From contig NZ_JBCJKP010000001.1 of NCBI RefSeq assembly GCF_039503195.1, forward strand, positions 6,386,001-6,450,000: a stretch of 64,000 nt of DNA. The letters are read 5' to 3'. The notes beneath the pieces are model-generated. The model did not search any database. It worked only from the letters and a program-made list of their open reading frames with translations, and had not been told where the DNA came from. This document shows, one piece after another, positions 7,667-14,890 of this stretch. Position numbers and translations under genes: made by a program. The stretch comes from Streptomyces mirabilis (GTDB taxonomy: Bacteria > Actinomycetota > Actinomycetes > Streptomycetales > Streptomycetaceae). The stretch's first letter is position 1; each line of letters begins with the position of its first letter.

Positions 7667-8419
7667 ATGAACACGCTGCACAGCACCAGCACTAGCGCAG
7701 TTGTCACGCGGCTCCACGACGTCAGGGGTTCGGAGAAGTCCGGTGCCGTGAGCGGGCGGGGGTGCGCTCGCGGCACCGGGCGTCAGCACACCACGTACAT
7801 GACGGTGGTTGACGCCTTCACGGGGGAGAACGGCGGTAACGGGGGAGCTCACGGGGGAGCCGCGTACAGGGAGGCCACGGGGGAACGTCGCTCGGTGTCG
7901 GAGGCGGAGTTCACCGCCTACGTCCAGGAGCGCCGCGCCTCCCTGTACGCAACCGCCTACCACCTGACCGGGGACCGCTTCGAGGCCGAGGACCTGCTGC
8001 AGAGCGCGCTGTTCTCGACGTACCGGGCCTGGGACCGGATCAGTGACAAGGCCGCGGTCGGGGGCTACCTCCGCCGCACCATGACCAATCTGCACATCAG
8101 CGCGTGGCGCCGCCGCAAGCTGAACGAGTACCCGACCGAGGAACTGCCGGAGACCGCCGGTGACACGGACGCGATGCGCGGCACCGAGCTGCGCGCCGTG
8201 CTGTGGCAGGCGCTGGCCCGGCTGCCCGAACTCCAGCGCACCATGCTGGTCCTTCGTTACTACGAGGGCCGCACGGACCCGGAGATCGCGGAGATCCTCG
8301 ACATCAGTGTCGGCACGGTGAAGTCGAGCATCTGGCGGTCGCTGCGCCGGATGCGTGAGGACGAGGTCCTCAGCTTCGGCCGTGACGAGGAGGAGTCCTT
8401 CGGGGAGCTCGTCGCCTGA
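7667..8419 (+). CDS. sigQ: ECF-type RNA polymerase sigma factor SigQ
   Basis: The 250-residue protein has a variable, low-complexity N-terminus of about 75 residues, then sigma region 2 ('RRASLYATAYHLTGDRFEAEDLLQ', 'STYRAWDRI') and region 4 ('LPELQRTMLVLRYYEGRTDPEIAEILDISVGTVKSSIWR'). It belongs to the ECF SigE-like group. Divergent placement next to afsQ1-afsQ2 identifies it as SigQ, known in S. coelicolor to be an AfsQ1 target with an antagonistic effect on antibiotic production. The ATG at 7667 follows a run of six G; in-frame upstream codons from 7553 would run through the regulatory region. No anti-sigma gene adjoins it. A terminator follows. Confidence 0.88.
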   Translation: MNTLHSTSTSAVVTRLHDVRGSEKSGAVSGRGCARGTGRQHTTYMTVVDAFTGENGGNGGAHGGAAYREATGERRSVSEAEFTAYVQERRASLYATAYHLTGDRFEAEDLLQSALFSTYRAWDRISDKAAVGGYLRRTMTNLHISAWRRRKLNEYPTEELPETAGDTDAMRGTELRAVLWQALARLPELQRTMLVLRYYEGRTDPEIAEILDISVGTVKSSIWRSLRRMREDEVLSFGRDEEESFGELVA

Positions 8420-8524
8420 AGGTCTGTGGGGAGCGGGGCAACCGGTGGTACCGGTTGGTACGGGGGAGCAGTACCGGGGGGAAAGCCAACGGGGTCGGGG
8501 GACCCCTGAGGAGCACGGGGGAAA

Positions 8525-8571
8525 CGAGAAAAGGTCCGGGCGGACGGGGGGTCCGCCTGGGCCTCTTTTCG
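8525..8571 (+). terminator. Stem-loop terminator after sigQ
   Basis: An imperfect hairpin pairs CGAGAAAAGGTCCGGGCGGAC with GTCCGCCTGGGCCTCTTTTCG around a GGGGG loop, about 105 bp after the sigQ stop. It also lies just after the convergent uridine kinase-like gene. Confidence 0.75.
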
Positions 8572-8628
8572 CGTTCTGGCCCCTCGCGGTGGGTGGCCTC
8601 TTCGCGTGTCCCGGCGCAGGGCCCCTGA

Positions 8629-9288
8629 CTACGCCGGTGCCGTGCAGCGTCCGGCGGCCGCCGCGGCCAGTCGGCCCAGGGCCTCGTCCTTGTCGCAGGG
8701 GTGGGCGCCCAGCGCGCTCTGCCGGGCCACGATCGAACGTTCGGCGCGCATCAGGCGCCAGCCGCGGCGCAGCAGGAACGGGACCGACTTGCGGCCCTCC
8801 CGCAGATCCCGCAGGAAACGGCGACGGAACGTGGTCAGCGGGCCGCGGGACAGACACAGCGCGTCGGCCAGCATCCCCAGCTCCCGGCAGCGCTCGACGA
8901 TCTCGGCGGCGAAGATGCCCTCCGCGATGAACAGCGGTGTCCGCTCGATGTGCAGCGCCTCCGCGCCGGTACGGGCGCTCAGCCCGATGTCGTAGACGGG
9001 AACGGTCGTGCGTCCCGTACGGCACAGCTCCTCGATCGCCGCGACCGCGATGTCCGCGTCCCACGACTGCGGATGGTCCCAGTCGATGTCGGAGCTGCCC
9101 TCGACCTGGGGGAGCGTCGGGTCGGTGCCCTCTTTGTAGAAGTCGTCGAGGCGGAGCACGGGAAGTCCGGAGGCGGCCGCGAGAAGGGACTTTCCAGAGC
9201 CGGAGGGGCCGCAGAGCAGCACCACACGGGTCGGTATCGGAGGATGGGAACCCAATTCTCTGTACCTTCTGTGACTCGGCCGGGCCAC
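8629..9288 (-). CDS. Uridine kinase-like P-loop protein
   Basis: The 219-residue cytoplasmic protein has a P-loop 'GPSGSGKS' (27-34), 'LRLDDFYKEG' (the uridine kinase / phosphoribulokinase Asp-Asp-Phe-Tyr motif) and 'FIAEGIFAAEIV', matching the uridine kinase family that phosphorylates uridine or cytidine with ATP or GTP. The middle 'DWDHPQSWD' is also typical. Start is a GTG at 9288; the ribosome site is weak. The location next to nucleoside catabolic genes suits a pyrimidine salvage role, but activity on another small substrate cannot be excluded. It is divergent from the small secreted gene. Confidence 0.8.
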   Translation of the reverse strand: MARPSHRRYRELGSHPPIPTRVVLLCGPSGSGKSLLAAASGLPVLRLDDFYKEGTDPTLPQVEGSSDIDWDHPQSWDADIAVAAIEELCRTGRTTVPVYDIGLSARTGAEALHIERTPLFIAEGIFAAEIVERCRELGMLADALCLSRGPLTTFRRRFLRDLREGRKSVPFLLRRGWRLMRAERSIVARQSALGAHPCDKDEALGRLAAAAAGRCTAPA

Positions 9289-9476
9289 GCCGCGCTTCGG
9301 CAGGCCTCCGGAACATTATCCCGAAGGATTATCGGGGTTACGTCCGTATGCCTGTTGACCCGCACAGGGGAATCCGCCGCCATCGCCGCCCGGAACGGCA
9401 TCCGGGTCAACTACTCTGCGTGCGAATCCCGTTGCTCTCCGCCCGCATTCGTTACGTTCACCGAAGAGGACACCCG

Positions 9477-9884
9477 ATGGCGCGACACGCACACCAGCAG
9501 ACCCCCCTGGCCCGCACCACCACGCGCATCGCCGTCGCGCTCGGGGTGGTCGCCGCCGGTGCGGCCGCCGCGAGTCCGGCCGTCGCGGCCCCCGCCGTGG
9601 ATCTGACGCGCACCCAGCCCACCTCGCTGGGCAACCTCGACCCGCAGGCGGGCCTGGGGGTCCTGACCGGCTCGGTGGGATACGTCACCGGTCCGATCGC
9701 CGGCCTCAAGCCCAACCCGCTCGCCGGCACGGGGGTCGACCCGCTCGACAACGGGGTGGGCACCCAGCTCGCGGACTTCAAGCCGCTGACCTCGCGGGCC
9801 CTGACGGGGCCGCTGGCGCAGGCGCGGTCGGTGGGGAGCGTGCCGGTGGTGGGGCAGGCGTTGGGGTCGCTGGGGGGTGCGTGA
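9477..9884 (+). CDS. Small secreted protein
   Basis: The 135-residue protein has a long signal peptide (Arg/His-rich start, hydrophobic 'AVALGVVAAGAAAASPAVAAPA', cleavage near residue 40). The mature region is rich in Leu, Gly and Pro with repeated 'LxPxxGLGVL' and 'GxVPVVGQALGSLGG' patterns. The overall layout resembles the secreted protein at 2859-3212, and the two may be paralogues. GAAGAGGA about 8 bp upstream supports the ATG at 9477. No enzymatic motif is visible; function unknown. Confidence 0.75.
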   Translation: MARHAHQQTPLARTTTRIAVALGVVAAGAAAASPAVAAPAVDLTRTQPTSLGNLDPQAGLGVLTGSVGYVTGPIAGLKPNPLAGTGVDPLDNGVGTQLADFKPLTSRALTGPLAQARSVGSVPVVGQALGSLGGA

Positions 9885-9895
9885 GTCTCCCCGTG

Positions 9896-9922
9896 CCCCG
9901 TGCCCCGTCCCGGGGCACGGGG
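9896..9922. terminator. Perfect 12-bp stem-loop between convergent genes
   Basis: CCCCGTGCCCCG, a 3-base loop and CGGGGCACGGGG lie between the secreted protein stop (+) and the end of the short aldehyde dehydrogenase (-). It probably ends transcription from both sides. Confidence 0.75.
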
Positions 9923-9928
9923 AAACGC

Positions 9929-10837
9929 TCAGTAGGACGAGCCGGAGGCGCCGAGCGCGCCCGTCGGGTGCCAGACCGTCTTCGTCTCCAGGAAGGCCGT
10001 CAGGCGCTCGATGCCGGGCGTCCGTGAATAATCCACAGCCTGTGGACGGACGACCCGCTTCAGGTTGTCGGCCGCGGCGATCTCCAGCTCCTTCGCCAGT
10101 ACGTCGTCCGCGCCCGCGAGGTCGATCGCGTTGACGTCCTGGTGCGCGGCGAGGGGCGCCGCGATCTCCGCCGTCTTTCCGGAGAGGACGTTGACGACAC
10201 CGCCCGGAAGGTCGGAGGTCGCCAGCACCTCGCCCAGCGACAGCGCCGGGAGCGGGGACTTCTCGCTCGCGATCACGATCACCGTGTTGCCGGTCGCGAT
10301 CACCGGGGCGATCACCGAGACCAGGCCCAGGAAGGACGACTCCTGGGGCGCGAGGACGGTGACGACGCCCGTCGGCTCCGGGGTGGACAGGTTGAAGAAG
10401 GGACCCGCGACCGGGTTGCCGCCGCCCACCACCTGGGCGATCTTGTCGGTCCAGCCCGCGTACCAGACCCAGCGGTCGATCGTCGCGTCGACGACCGCGC
10501 CAGCCTTGGACTTCGACAGGCCCTCCGCGTCCGCGACCTCACGGACGAACTGGTCCTTGCGGCCCTCCAGCATCTCGGCGACGCGGTAGAGGATCTGACC
10601 GCGGTTGTACGCCGTCGCGCCGGACCAGCCGCCGAACGCCTTACGGGCGGCGACCACCGCGTCACGGGCGTCCTTGCGGGAGGAGAGCGGCGCGTTGGCC
10701 AGCCACTTGCCCTTGGAGTCGGTCACCTCGTACACCCGGCCGCTCTCGGAACGCGGGAACTTCCCACCCACGTACAGCTTGTAGGTCTTGAAGACGCTCA
10801 GTCGCTGCTGCTCGGTCTTGTCGGTCTTCTCAGACAT
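9929..10837 (-). CDS. Truncated aldehyde dehydrogenase-fold protein without active site
   Basis: The 302-residue protein aligns with the N-terminal NAD-binding half of aldehyde dehydrogenases ('LYVGGKFPRSESGRVYEVTD', 'RGQILYRVAEMLEGRK', 'PEPTGVVTVLAPQESSFLGLVSVIAPVIATGNTVIV') and then jumps to a typical ALDH C-terminal tail ('LTAFLETKTVWHP'). Family length is about 480. The catalytic Asn region reads PQESS instead of PWNFP, the coenzyme-binding Lys is Ala190, and the segment with the catalytic Glu and Cys is absent. It follows the complete ALDH with an 8-bp overlap (start 10837 inside the previous gene). Inferred role: a non-catalytic partner or structural subunit. A degenerate remnant is unlikely because the frame and codon use are intact. 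Confidence 0.8.
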   Translation of the reverse strand: MSEKTDKTEQQRLSVFKTYKLYVGGKFPRSESGRVYEVTDSKGKWLANAPLSSRKDARDAVVAARKAFGGWSGATAYNRGQILYRVAEMLEGRKDQFVREVADAEGLSKSKAGAVVDATIDRWVWYAGWTDKIAQVVGGGNPVAGPFFNLSTPEPTGVVTVLAPQESSFLGLVSVIAPVIATGNTVIVIASEKSPLPALSLGEVLATSDLPGGVVNVLSGKTAEIAAPLAAHQDVNAIDLAGADDVLAKELEIAAADNLKRVVRPQAVDYSRTPGIERLTAFLETKTVWHPTGALGASGSSY

Positions 10838-12272
10838 CGAGGTACGCCTCCAGGCCGTGGCGACCGCCCTCGCGGCCGAAGCCCGACTCCTTGTAACCGC
10901 CGAACGGCGAGGTCGGGTCGAACTTGTTGAACGTGTTGGACCAGATGACGCCCGCGCGCAGCTTGCTCGCGACGGCGAGGATCCGGGAGCCCTTCTCGGT
11001 CCAGATGCCGGCGGAGAGGCCGTACTGGGAGTTGTTGGCCTTGGCGACGGCCTCGTCGGGGGTCCGGAAGGTGAGGACGGACAGGACCGGGCCGAAGATC
11101 TCGTCGCGCGCGATGGTGTGCGCCTGGGTGACGTTCGTGAAGAGCGTCGGGGCGAACCAGTAGCCGGAGGAGGGGAGTGCACAGGCCGGGGACCAGCGCT
11201 CGGCACCCTCGGCCTCGCCCTGTTCGACGAGCGAGGTGATACGGGACAGCTGCTCGGCGGAGTTGATCGCGCCGATGTCCGTGTTCTTGTCCAGGGGGTC
11301 GCCGAGGCGGAGGGTGGACAGGCGGCGCTTGAGCGAGTCCAGCAGCTCGTCGTGGATCGACTCCTGGACGAGGAGACGGGAGCCCGCGCAGCAGACCTGG
11401 CCCTGGTTGAAGAAGATGCCGGTGACGACGCCCTCGACGGCCTGGTCGATGGGGGCGTCGTCGAAGACGATGTTCGCGCCCTTGCCGCCGAGTTCGAGGG
11501 TGACCTTCTTGTCCGTGCCCGCGACCTGGCGGGCGATCGCCTTGCCGACGGCGGTGGAGCCGGTGAAGGCCACCTTGTTCACGTCGGGGTGCTCGACGAG
11601 CGCGGCGCCCGCGTCGCCGTATCCCGGGAGGATGTTGACGACGCCCTTGGGCAGGCCCGCCTGGCGGCAGATGTCCGCGAAGAACAGGGCGGACAGGGGG
11701 GTCGTCTCGGCGGGCTTGAGGACGACCGTGTTGCCGGTCGCCAACGCCGGGGCGATCTTCCACGCCAGCATCAGGAGGGGGAAGTTCCAGGGGATGACCT
11801 GGCCCGCGACGCCCAGCGGGCGGGGGTTCGCGCCGAAGCCGGCGTGGTCGAGCTTGTCGGCCCAGCCCGCGTAGTAGAAGAAGTGCGCGGCGACCAGGGG
11901 GAGGTCGGCGTCGCGGGTCTCCTTGATCGGCTTGCCGTTGTCCAGGGTCTCCAGGACGGCGAGCTCGCGGCTGCGCTCCTGGATGATCCGGGCGATGCGG
12001 AAGAGGTACTTGGCGCGCTCGGAGCCCGGCAGGGCCGACCACTTCTCGAAGGCCCTGCGGGCGGCCTTCACGGCGCGGTCCACGTCCTCCGCGCCCGCCT
12101 GGGCGACCTCGGACAGGACCTCTTCGGTGGAGGGGGAGACGGTCTTGAAGACCTTGCCGTCCGCCGCCTCGGTGAACTCGCCGTCGATGAACAGGCCGTA
12201 GGAGGGCGCGATGTCGACGACGGAGCGGGACTCGGGCGCCGGTGCGTACTCGAATGCGGATGCGGATGCCAT
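10830..12272 (-). CDS. NAD(P)-dependent aldehyde dehydrogenase
   Basis: Oxidises an aldehyde to the acid in the cytoplasm. All catalytic landmarks are present in 480 residues: Asn163 in 'PWNFP', Lys186 in 'VLKPAE', 'FTGSTAVGK' (237-244), general-base Glu260 in 'LELGGKG', and catalytic Cys294 in 'GQVCCAG'. It sits 5 bp after deoC in an operon; because DeoC releases acetaldehyde, acetaldehyde is the likely physiological substrate (inferred). It is followed by an overlapping ALDH paralogue without an active site. The operator before deoC should control all three genes. Confidence 0.92.
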   Translation of the reverse strand: MASASAFEYAPAPESRSVVDIAPSYGLFIDGEFTEAADGKVFKTVSPSTEEVLSEVAQAGAEDVDRAVKAARRAFEKWSALPGSERAKYLFRIARIIQERSRELAVLETLDNGKPIKETRDADLPLVAAHFFYYAGWADKLDHAGFGANPRPLGVAGQVIPWNFPLLMLAWKIAPALATGNTVVLKPAETTPLSALFFADICRQAGLPKGVVNILPGYGDAGAALVEHPDVNKVAFTGSTAVGKAIARQVAGTDKKVTLELGGKGANIVFDDAPIDQAVEGVVTGIFFNQGQVCCAGSRLLVQESIHDELLDSLKRRLSTLRLGDPLDKNTDIGAINSAEQLSRITSLVEQGEAEGAERWSPACALPSSGYWFAPTLFTNVTQAHTIARDEIFGPVLSVLTFRTPDEAVAKANNSQYGLSAGIWTEKGSRILAVASKLRAGVIWSNTFNKFDPTSPFGGYKESGFGREGGRHGLEAYLDV

Positions 12273-12277
12273 GGTGA

Positions 12278-13228
12278 TCAGTCCACCGTCACGTAGTCGG
12301 GGCCGGAGTAGCGGCCGGTGGCCAGTTTCTGACGCTGCATCAGCAGGTCGTTCAGGAGCGAGGAGGCGCCGAAGCGGAACCAGTGGTTGTCCAGCCAGTC
12401 CGCGCCCGCGGTCTCGTTCACCAGGACCAGGAACTTGATGGCGTCCTTGGTGGTGCGGATGCCGCCGGCGGGCTTCACGCCGACCTGGACGCCGGTCTGG
12501 GCGCGGAAGTCGCGGACCGCCTCCAGCATGAGGAGCGTGTTCGCCGGGGTCGCGTTGACGGCGACCTTGCCGGTCGAGGTCTTGATGAAGTCCGCGCCCG
12601 CCAGCATGCCGAGCCAGCTCGCGCGGCGGATGTTGTCGTACGTCGAGAGCTCGCCGGTCTCGAAGATGACCTTCAGGCGGGCACTGGTCCCGCAGGCCTC
12701 CTTCACGGCGGTGATCTCGTCGTACACCTTCATGTACTTGCCCGCGAGGAACGCCCCGCGGTCGATGACCATGTCGATCTCGTCGGCGCCGGCGGCGACC
12801 GCGTCGTGTACGTCGGCGAGCTTCACGTCGAGGGCCGCGCGGCCGGCCGGGAAGGCGGTGGCGACCGAGGCGACCTTCACGCCGGAGCCGGCGACGGCGT
12901 CCTTGGCGGTGGCCACCATGTCGGGGTACACGCAGACGGCCGCGGTGGTGGGCGTCGTACGGTCCGTGGGGTCGGGGTGGACCGCCTTGGCGCCGAGCGC
13001 CCGGACCTTGCCCGGGGTGTCCGCGCCTTCCAGCGTCGTCAGGTCGACCATCGAGATGGCGAGGTCGATGGCGTACGCCTTCGCGGTCGTCTTGATGGAA
13101 CGGGTGCCGAGCGAGGCGGCGCGCGCCTCCAGGCCGACCGTGTCGACGCCGGGGAGCCCGTGGAGGAAGCGGCGCAGCGTGCTGTCCGACGCGGTTACGT
13201 CGCCGAGTGCGGGTGCAGTGGTGGGCAT
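12278..13228 (-). CDS. deoC: Deoxyribose-phosphate aldolase
   Basis: Cleaves 2-deoxyribose 5-phosphate to glyceraldehyde 3-phosphate and acetaldehyde. In the 316-residue protein the Schiff-base Lys216 lies in 'ADFIKTSTGK', the second Lys252 in 'VKPAGGIRT', and Asp152 in 'DEIDMVID'. A C-terminal extension of about 35 residues ('FRFGASSLLNDLL...') is found in the longer DeoC subgroup. The ATG at 13228 is preferred; a GTG two codons upstream is possible. A perfect CTACGCGCGTAG palindrome lies 19 bp upstream. It is the first gene of an operon with two aldehyde dehydrogenase-fold proteins, which fits disposal of acetaldehyde. Confidence 0.95.
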   Translation of the reverse strand: MPTTAPALGDVTASDSTLRRFLHGLPGVDTVGLEARAASLGTRSIKTTAKAYAIDLAISMVDLTTLEGADTPGKVRALGAKAVHPDPTDRTTPTTAAVCVYPDMVATAKDAVAGSGVKVASVATAFPAGRAALDVKLADVHDAVAAGADEIDMVIDRGAFLAGKYMKVYDEITAVKEACGTSARLKVIFETGELSTYDNIRRASWLGMLAGADFIKTSTGKVAVNATPANTLLMLEAVRDFRAQTGVQVGVKPAGGIRTTKDAIKFLVLVNETAGADWLDNHWFRFGASSLLNDLLMQRQKLATGRYSGPDYVTVD

Positions 13229-13247
13229 GGTCACGAGCTGAGCATAT

Positions 13248-13259
13248 CTACGCGCGTAG
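13248..13259. promoter_or_regulatory. Palindromic operator CTACGCGCGTAG upstream of deoC
   Basis: Exact copy of the 12-bp palindrome at 1535-1546 and 19085-19096, placed 19 bp before the deoC ATG. A repressor bound here would control the deoC-ALDH-ALDH operon. Confidence 0.75.
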
Positions 13260-13327
13260 CGGCTGTACACCCCCGGGGGCGGGTGTGGGGCAGTGCACGC
13301 CCGGACATCTCCCGCCGCCCCCAGACT

Positions 13328-13527
13328 CCCCCAAGCTCTCGGCTTCGCTCGAGCAGGGGGACTCCATCATCCCAGGGGGCTCCGCCCCTTCGACTCCGCC
13401 GGGGGTTCGCCTGCACCGGTCAGCCGTCCGCCCCTGGATCCCCGCATCGCCCGAATGGTTCGCCCTCGAACGCCGGGGGGCCGGGCTTTCAGGGGCGCGG
13501 GGAACTGCGCGATCAGCCCTTGTCCAC
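13328..13527. repeat. Composite dispersed intergenic repeat (copy c)
   Basis: This segment fills most of the 394-bp gap between deoC and the PH-domain gene. It contains CTCTCGGCTTCGCTCGA, 'GGGGGACTCCATCATCC', CCTCGAACGCCGGGG and CAGGGGCGCGGGGAACTGCG in that order. The region at 18029-18209 carries the same four blocks in reverse complement order. No coding region is supported in this gap. Confidence 0.7.
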
Positions 13528-13622
13528 CCGTAGACGAACGAATCCCCGCCCGCCCGCGGCGACGCGGCGGCGTGGGCGGGGGTGAAGGAAGTGTTCAGGA
13601 GGCGTCGGGCAGAATCGGAGGC

Positions 13623-14264
13623 ATGACGACCCCGGATGACCAGCCACCCGCGCCGGACGCCCCGCGACCCGAGTCGCAGGACCGGATCTACCGGTCGCAC
13701 GCCGGTATCGCCGGCGGCGTACTGCTGCTCGCCATCACGGGCTGGCTCGGCATCGACGCGCTGGTCACCGGCCACGGCCGCACCCCCTGGCTGGCACTCG
13801 CCGCGCTGATCCTCCTGGTTCCGCTGGTGGCCGCCTTCACCTTGCGCCCCGCCGTCTACGCCAACGAGGACCGGCTGCGCGTGCGTAACCCGTTCCGTGT
13901 CGTCGTGCTGCCCTGGAGCAAGGTCGCCTCCCTGCGCTCCGGGTACTCCAACGAGGTGGTCGACGCCGAGGGCGCCAAGTTCCAGCTCTGGGCGATCCCC
14001 GTCTCGCTGCGCGCCCGCAAGGCCGCGGCCCGACGGCAGGCGCGCAACGCCGCAGCCGACAGCAGCGGCCGTACCTCCTCGGTGGCGAGCGGGCCCACCC
14101 GTTCGCACTCCGACCAGGTCATGGACGACCTGCGCGAACTCGCCGAGGCCCGGGCGGCCTCGGCGGGCGCGCAGGGCGAGGTGAGCGTGCGGTGGGCGTA
14201 CGAGGTCATGGCTCCCGCGCTCGCGGGGGCCGTGGTCCTGGTGATCCTGCTGGCGGTGGGGTGA
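13623..14264 (+). CDS. PH-domain membrane protein
   Basis: The 213-residue protein has two N-terminal membrane helices (about 28-46 and 54-74), then a bacterial PH-like (bPH) domain ('AVYANEDRLRVRNPFRVVVLPWSKVASLRSGYSNEVVDAEGAKFQLWAIP', about 77-125), a charged low-complexity linker (130-190) and a C-terminal membrane helix ('ALAGAVVLVILLAVG'). Such proteins are common in actinobacteria and have no assigned function. The ATG is 9 bp after GGAGG-like sequence. It stands alone between repeat sequence upstream and decayed gene fragments downstream. Confidence 0.82.
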   Translation: MTTPDDQPPAPDAPRPESQDRIYRSHAGIAGGVLLLAITGWLGIDALVTGHGRTPWLALAALILLVPLVAAFTLRPAVYANEDRLRVRNPFRVVVLPWSKVASLRSGYSNEVVDAEGAKFQLWAIPVSLRARKAAARRQARNAAADSSGRTSSVASGPTRSHSDQVMDDLRELAEARAASAGAQGEVSVRWAYEVMAPALAGAVVLVILLAVG

Positions 14265-14289
14265 CGCCAGGACGGCGCGGCGGACCGGT

Positions 14290-14500
14290 GTCCGTCGTCG
14301 CGCAGCGCCGACCCTGACCCATCGCCCCCAACGAGTCGTCGGCCGGGGCGGTGCCGGGGGGCAGGGCGAAGGTCAGGGTGCAGGTGGTCGTGGTGGCGAC
14401 CCGTCGGACCGCAGGTCGCCGTCGAGGCGACGGTGCTGTCCGGGGCGCCGAAGGGGCCGTGGTAGAGCGTGGCGTTGACCTGCTGGAGACCGGACGGGTC
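14290..14500 (-). pseudogene. Decayed fragment of a small secreted protein gene
   Basis: On the minus strand, two stretches with plausible protein-like composition can be read: one with 'LQQVNATLYHGPFGAPDSTV' and one with 'TTTTCTLTFALPPGTAPADD'. They lie in different frames, offset by one base near 14400, and no start codon with a ribosome site is seen. This looks like a frameshifted remnant. The family is not recognised. Confidence 0.35.
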
Positions 14501-14730
14501 GGCCGTACCGGAACTACGGCGAGTGCCGTGCGGCGTTCGAGTGCTTGTGCGCCGACATCGGGAAATTACCCGGCGCGGTGCACCACACCGCGGAAGGCGG
14601 TGGATGGGTCTGGCGGCTGCGTGACGGCAACGGCGGCGCCGTGGCCGTGTCCTCGCGTGCCTACGAGCGGTACTCGACGCGCCGGGCCGCCTACGAACGT
14701 TTCCGGTTCTCCTGGCCGAGCTCGGTCGGG
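14479..14730 (+). pseudogene. Remnant of a DUF1508-like gene
   Basis: An open frame beginning just after a stop at 14476-14478 encodes 'YRNYGECRAAFECLCADIGK', then 'GGGWVWRLRDGNGGAVAVSS' and 'YERYSTRRAAYERFR'. This resembles the one-domain DUF1508 / YegP-like proteins ('W.WRL...NG..VA.S...Y..R..A'). No ATG or GTG precedes the conserved part; only a TTG at 14545 is available, which would remove the first third. Downstream the frame runs into low-complexity sequence to 14844. Probably a pseudogene; a TTG-started short protein is possible. Confidence 0.4.
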
Positions 14731-14890
14731 TGGGGTGGTCCCGTGGGACGAGGCCGAGGGATGGGGCGAGCCGAGTGGGGGGCCCGAGTGATGGGGCGAC
14801 CCCGAGCGAACGGACGGGGCATGCGACAGCCCAACTCCCCGTGAAGCGCGAGACGTTCGAATCCAGGTGTGGTGCCGTACGGACGCCGGC

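Noticed and set aside
8440..8459. Inverted repeat around CAACCGGTGGTACCGGTTG after sigQ as an operator
   Set aside because: It lies downstream of sigQ and not before a gene on either strand, so no regulatory role is supported.
10788..12296. A 502-codon open frame on the plus strand
   Set aside because: It mirrors the complete aldehyde dehydrogenase, whose active-site motifs are clear on the minus strand.
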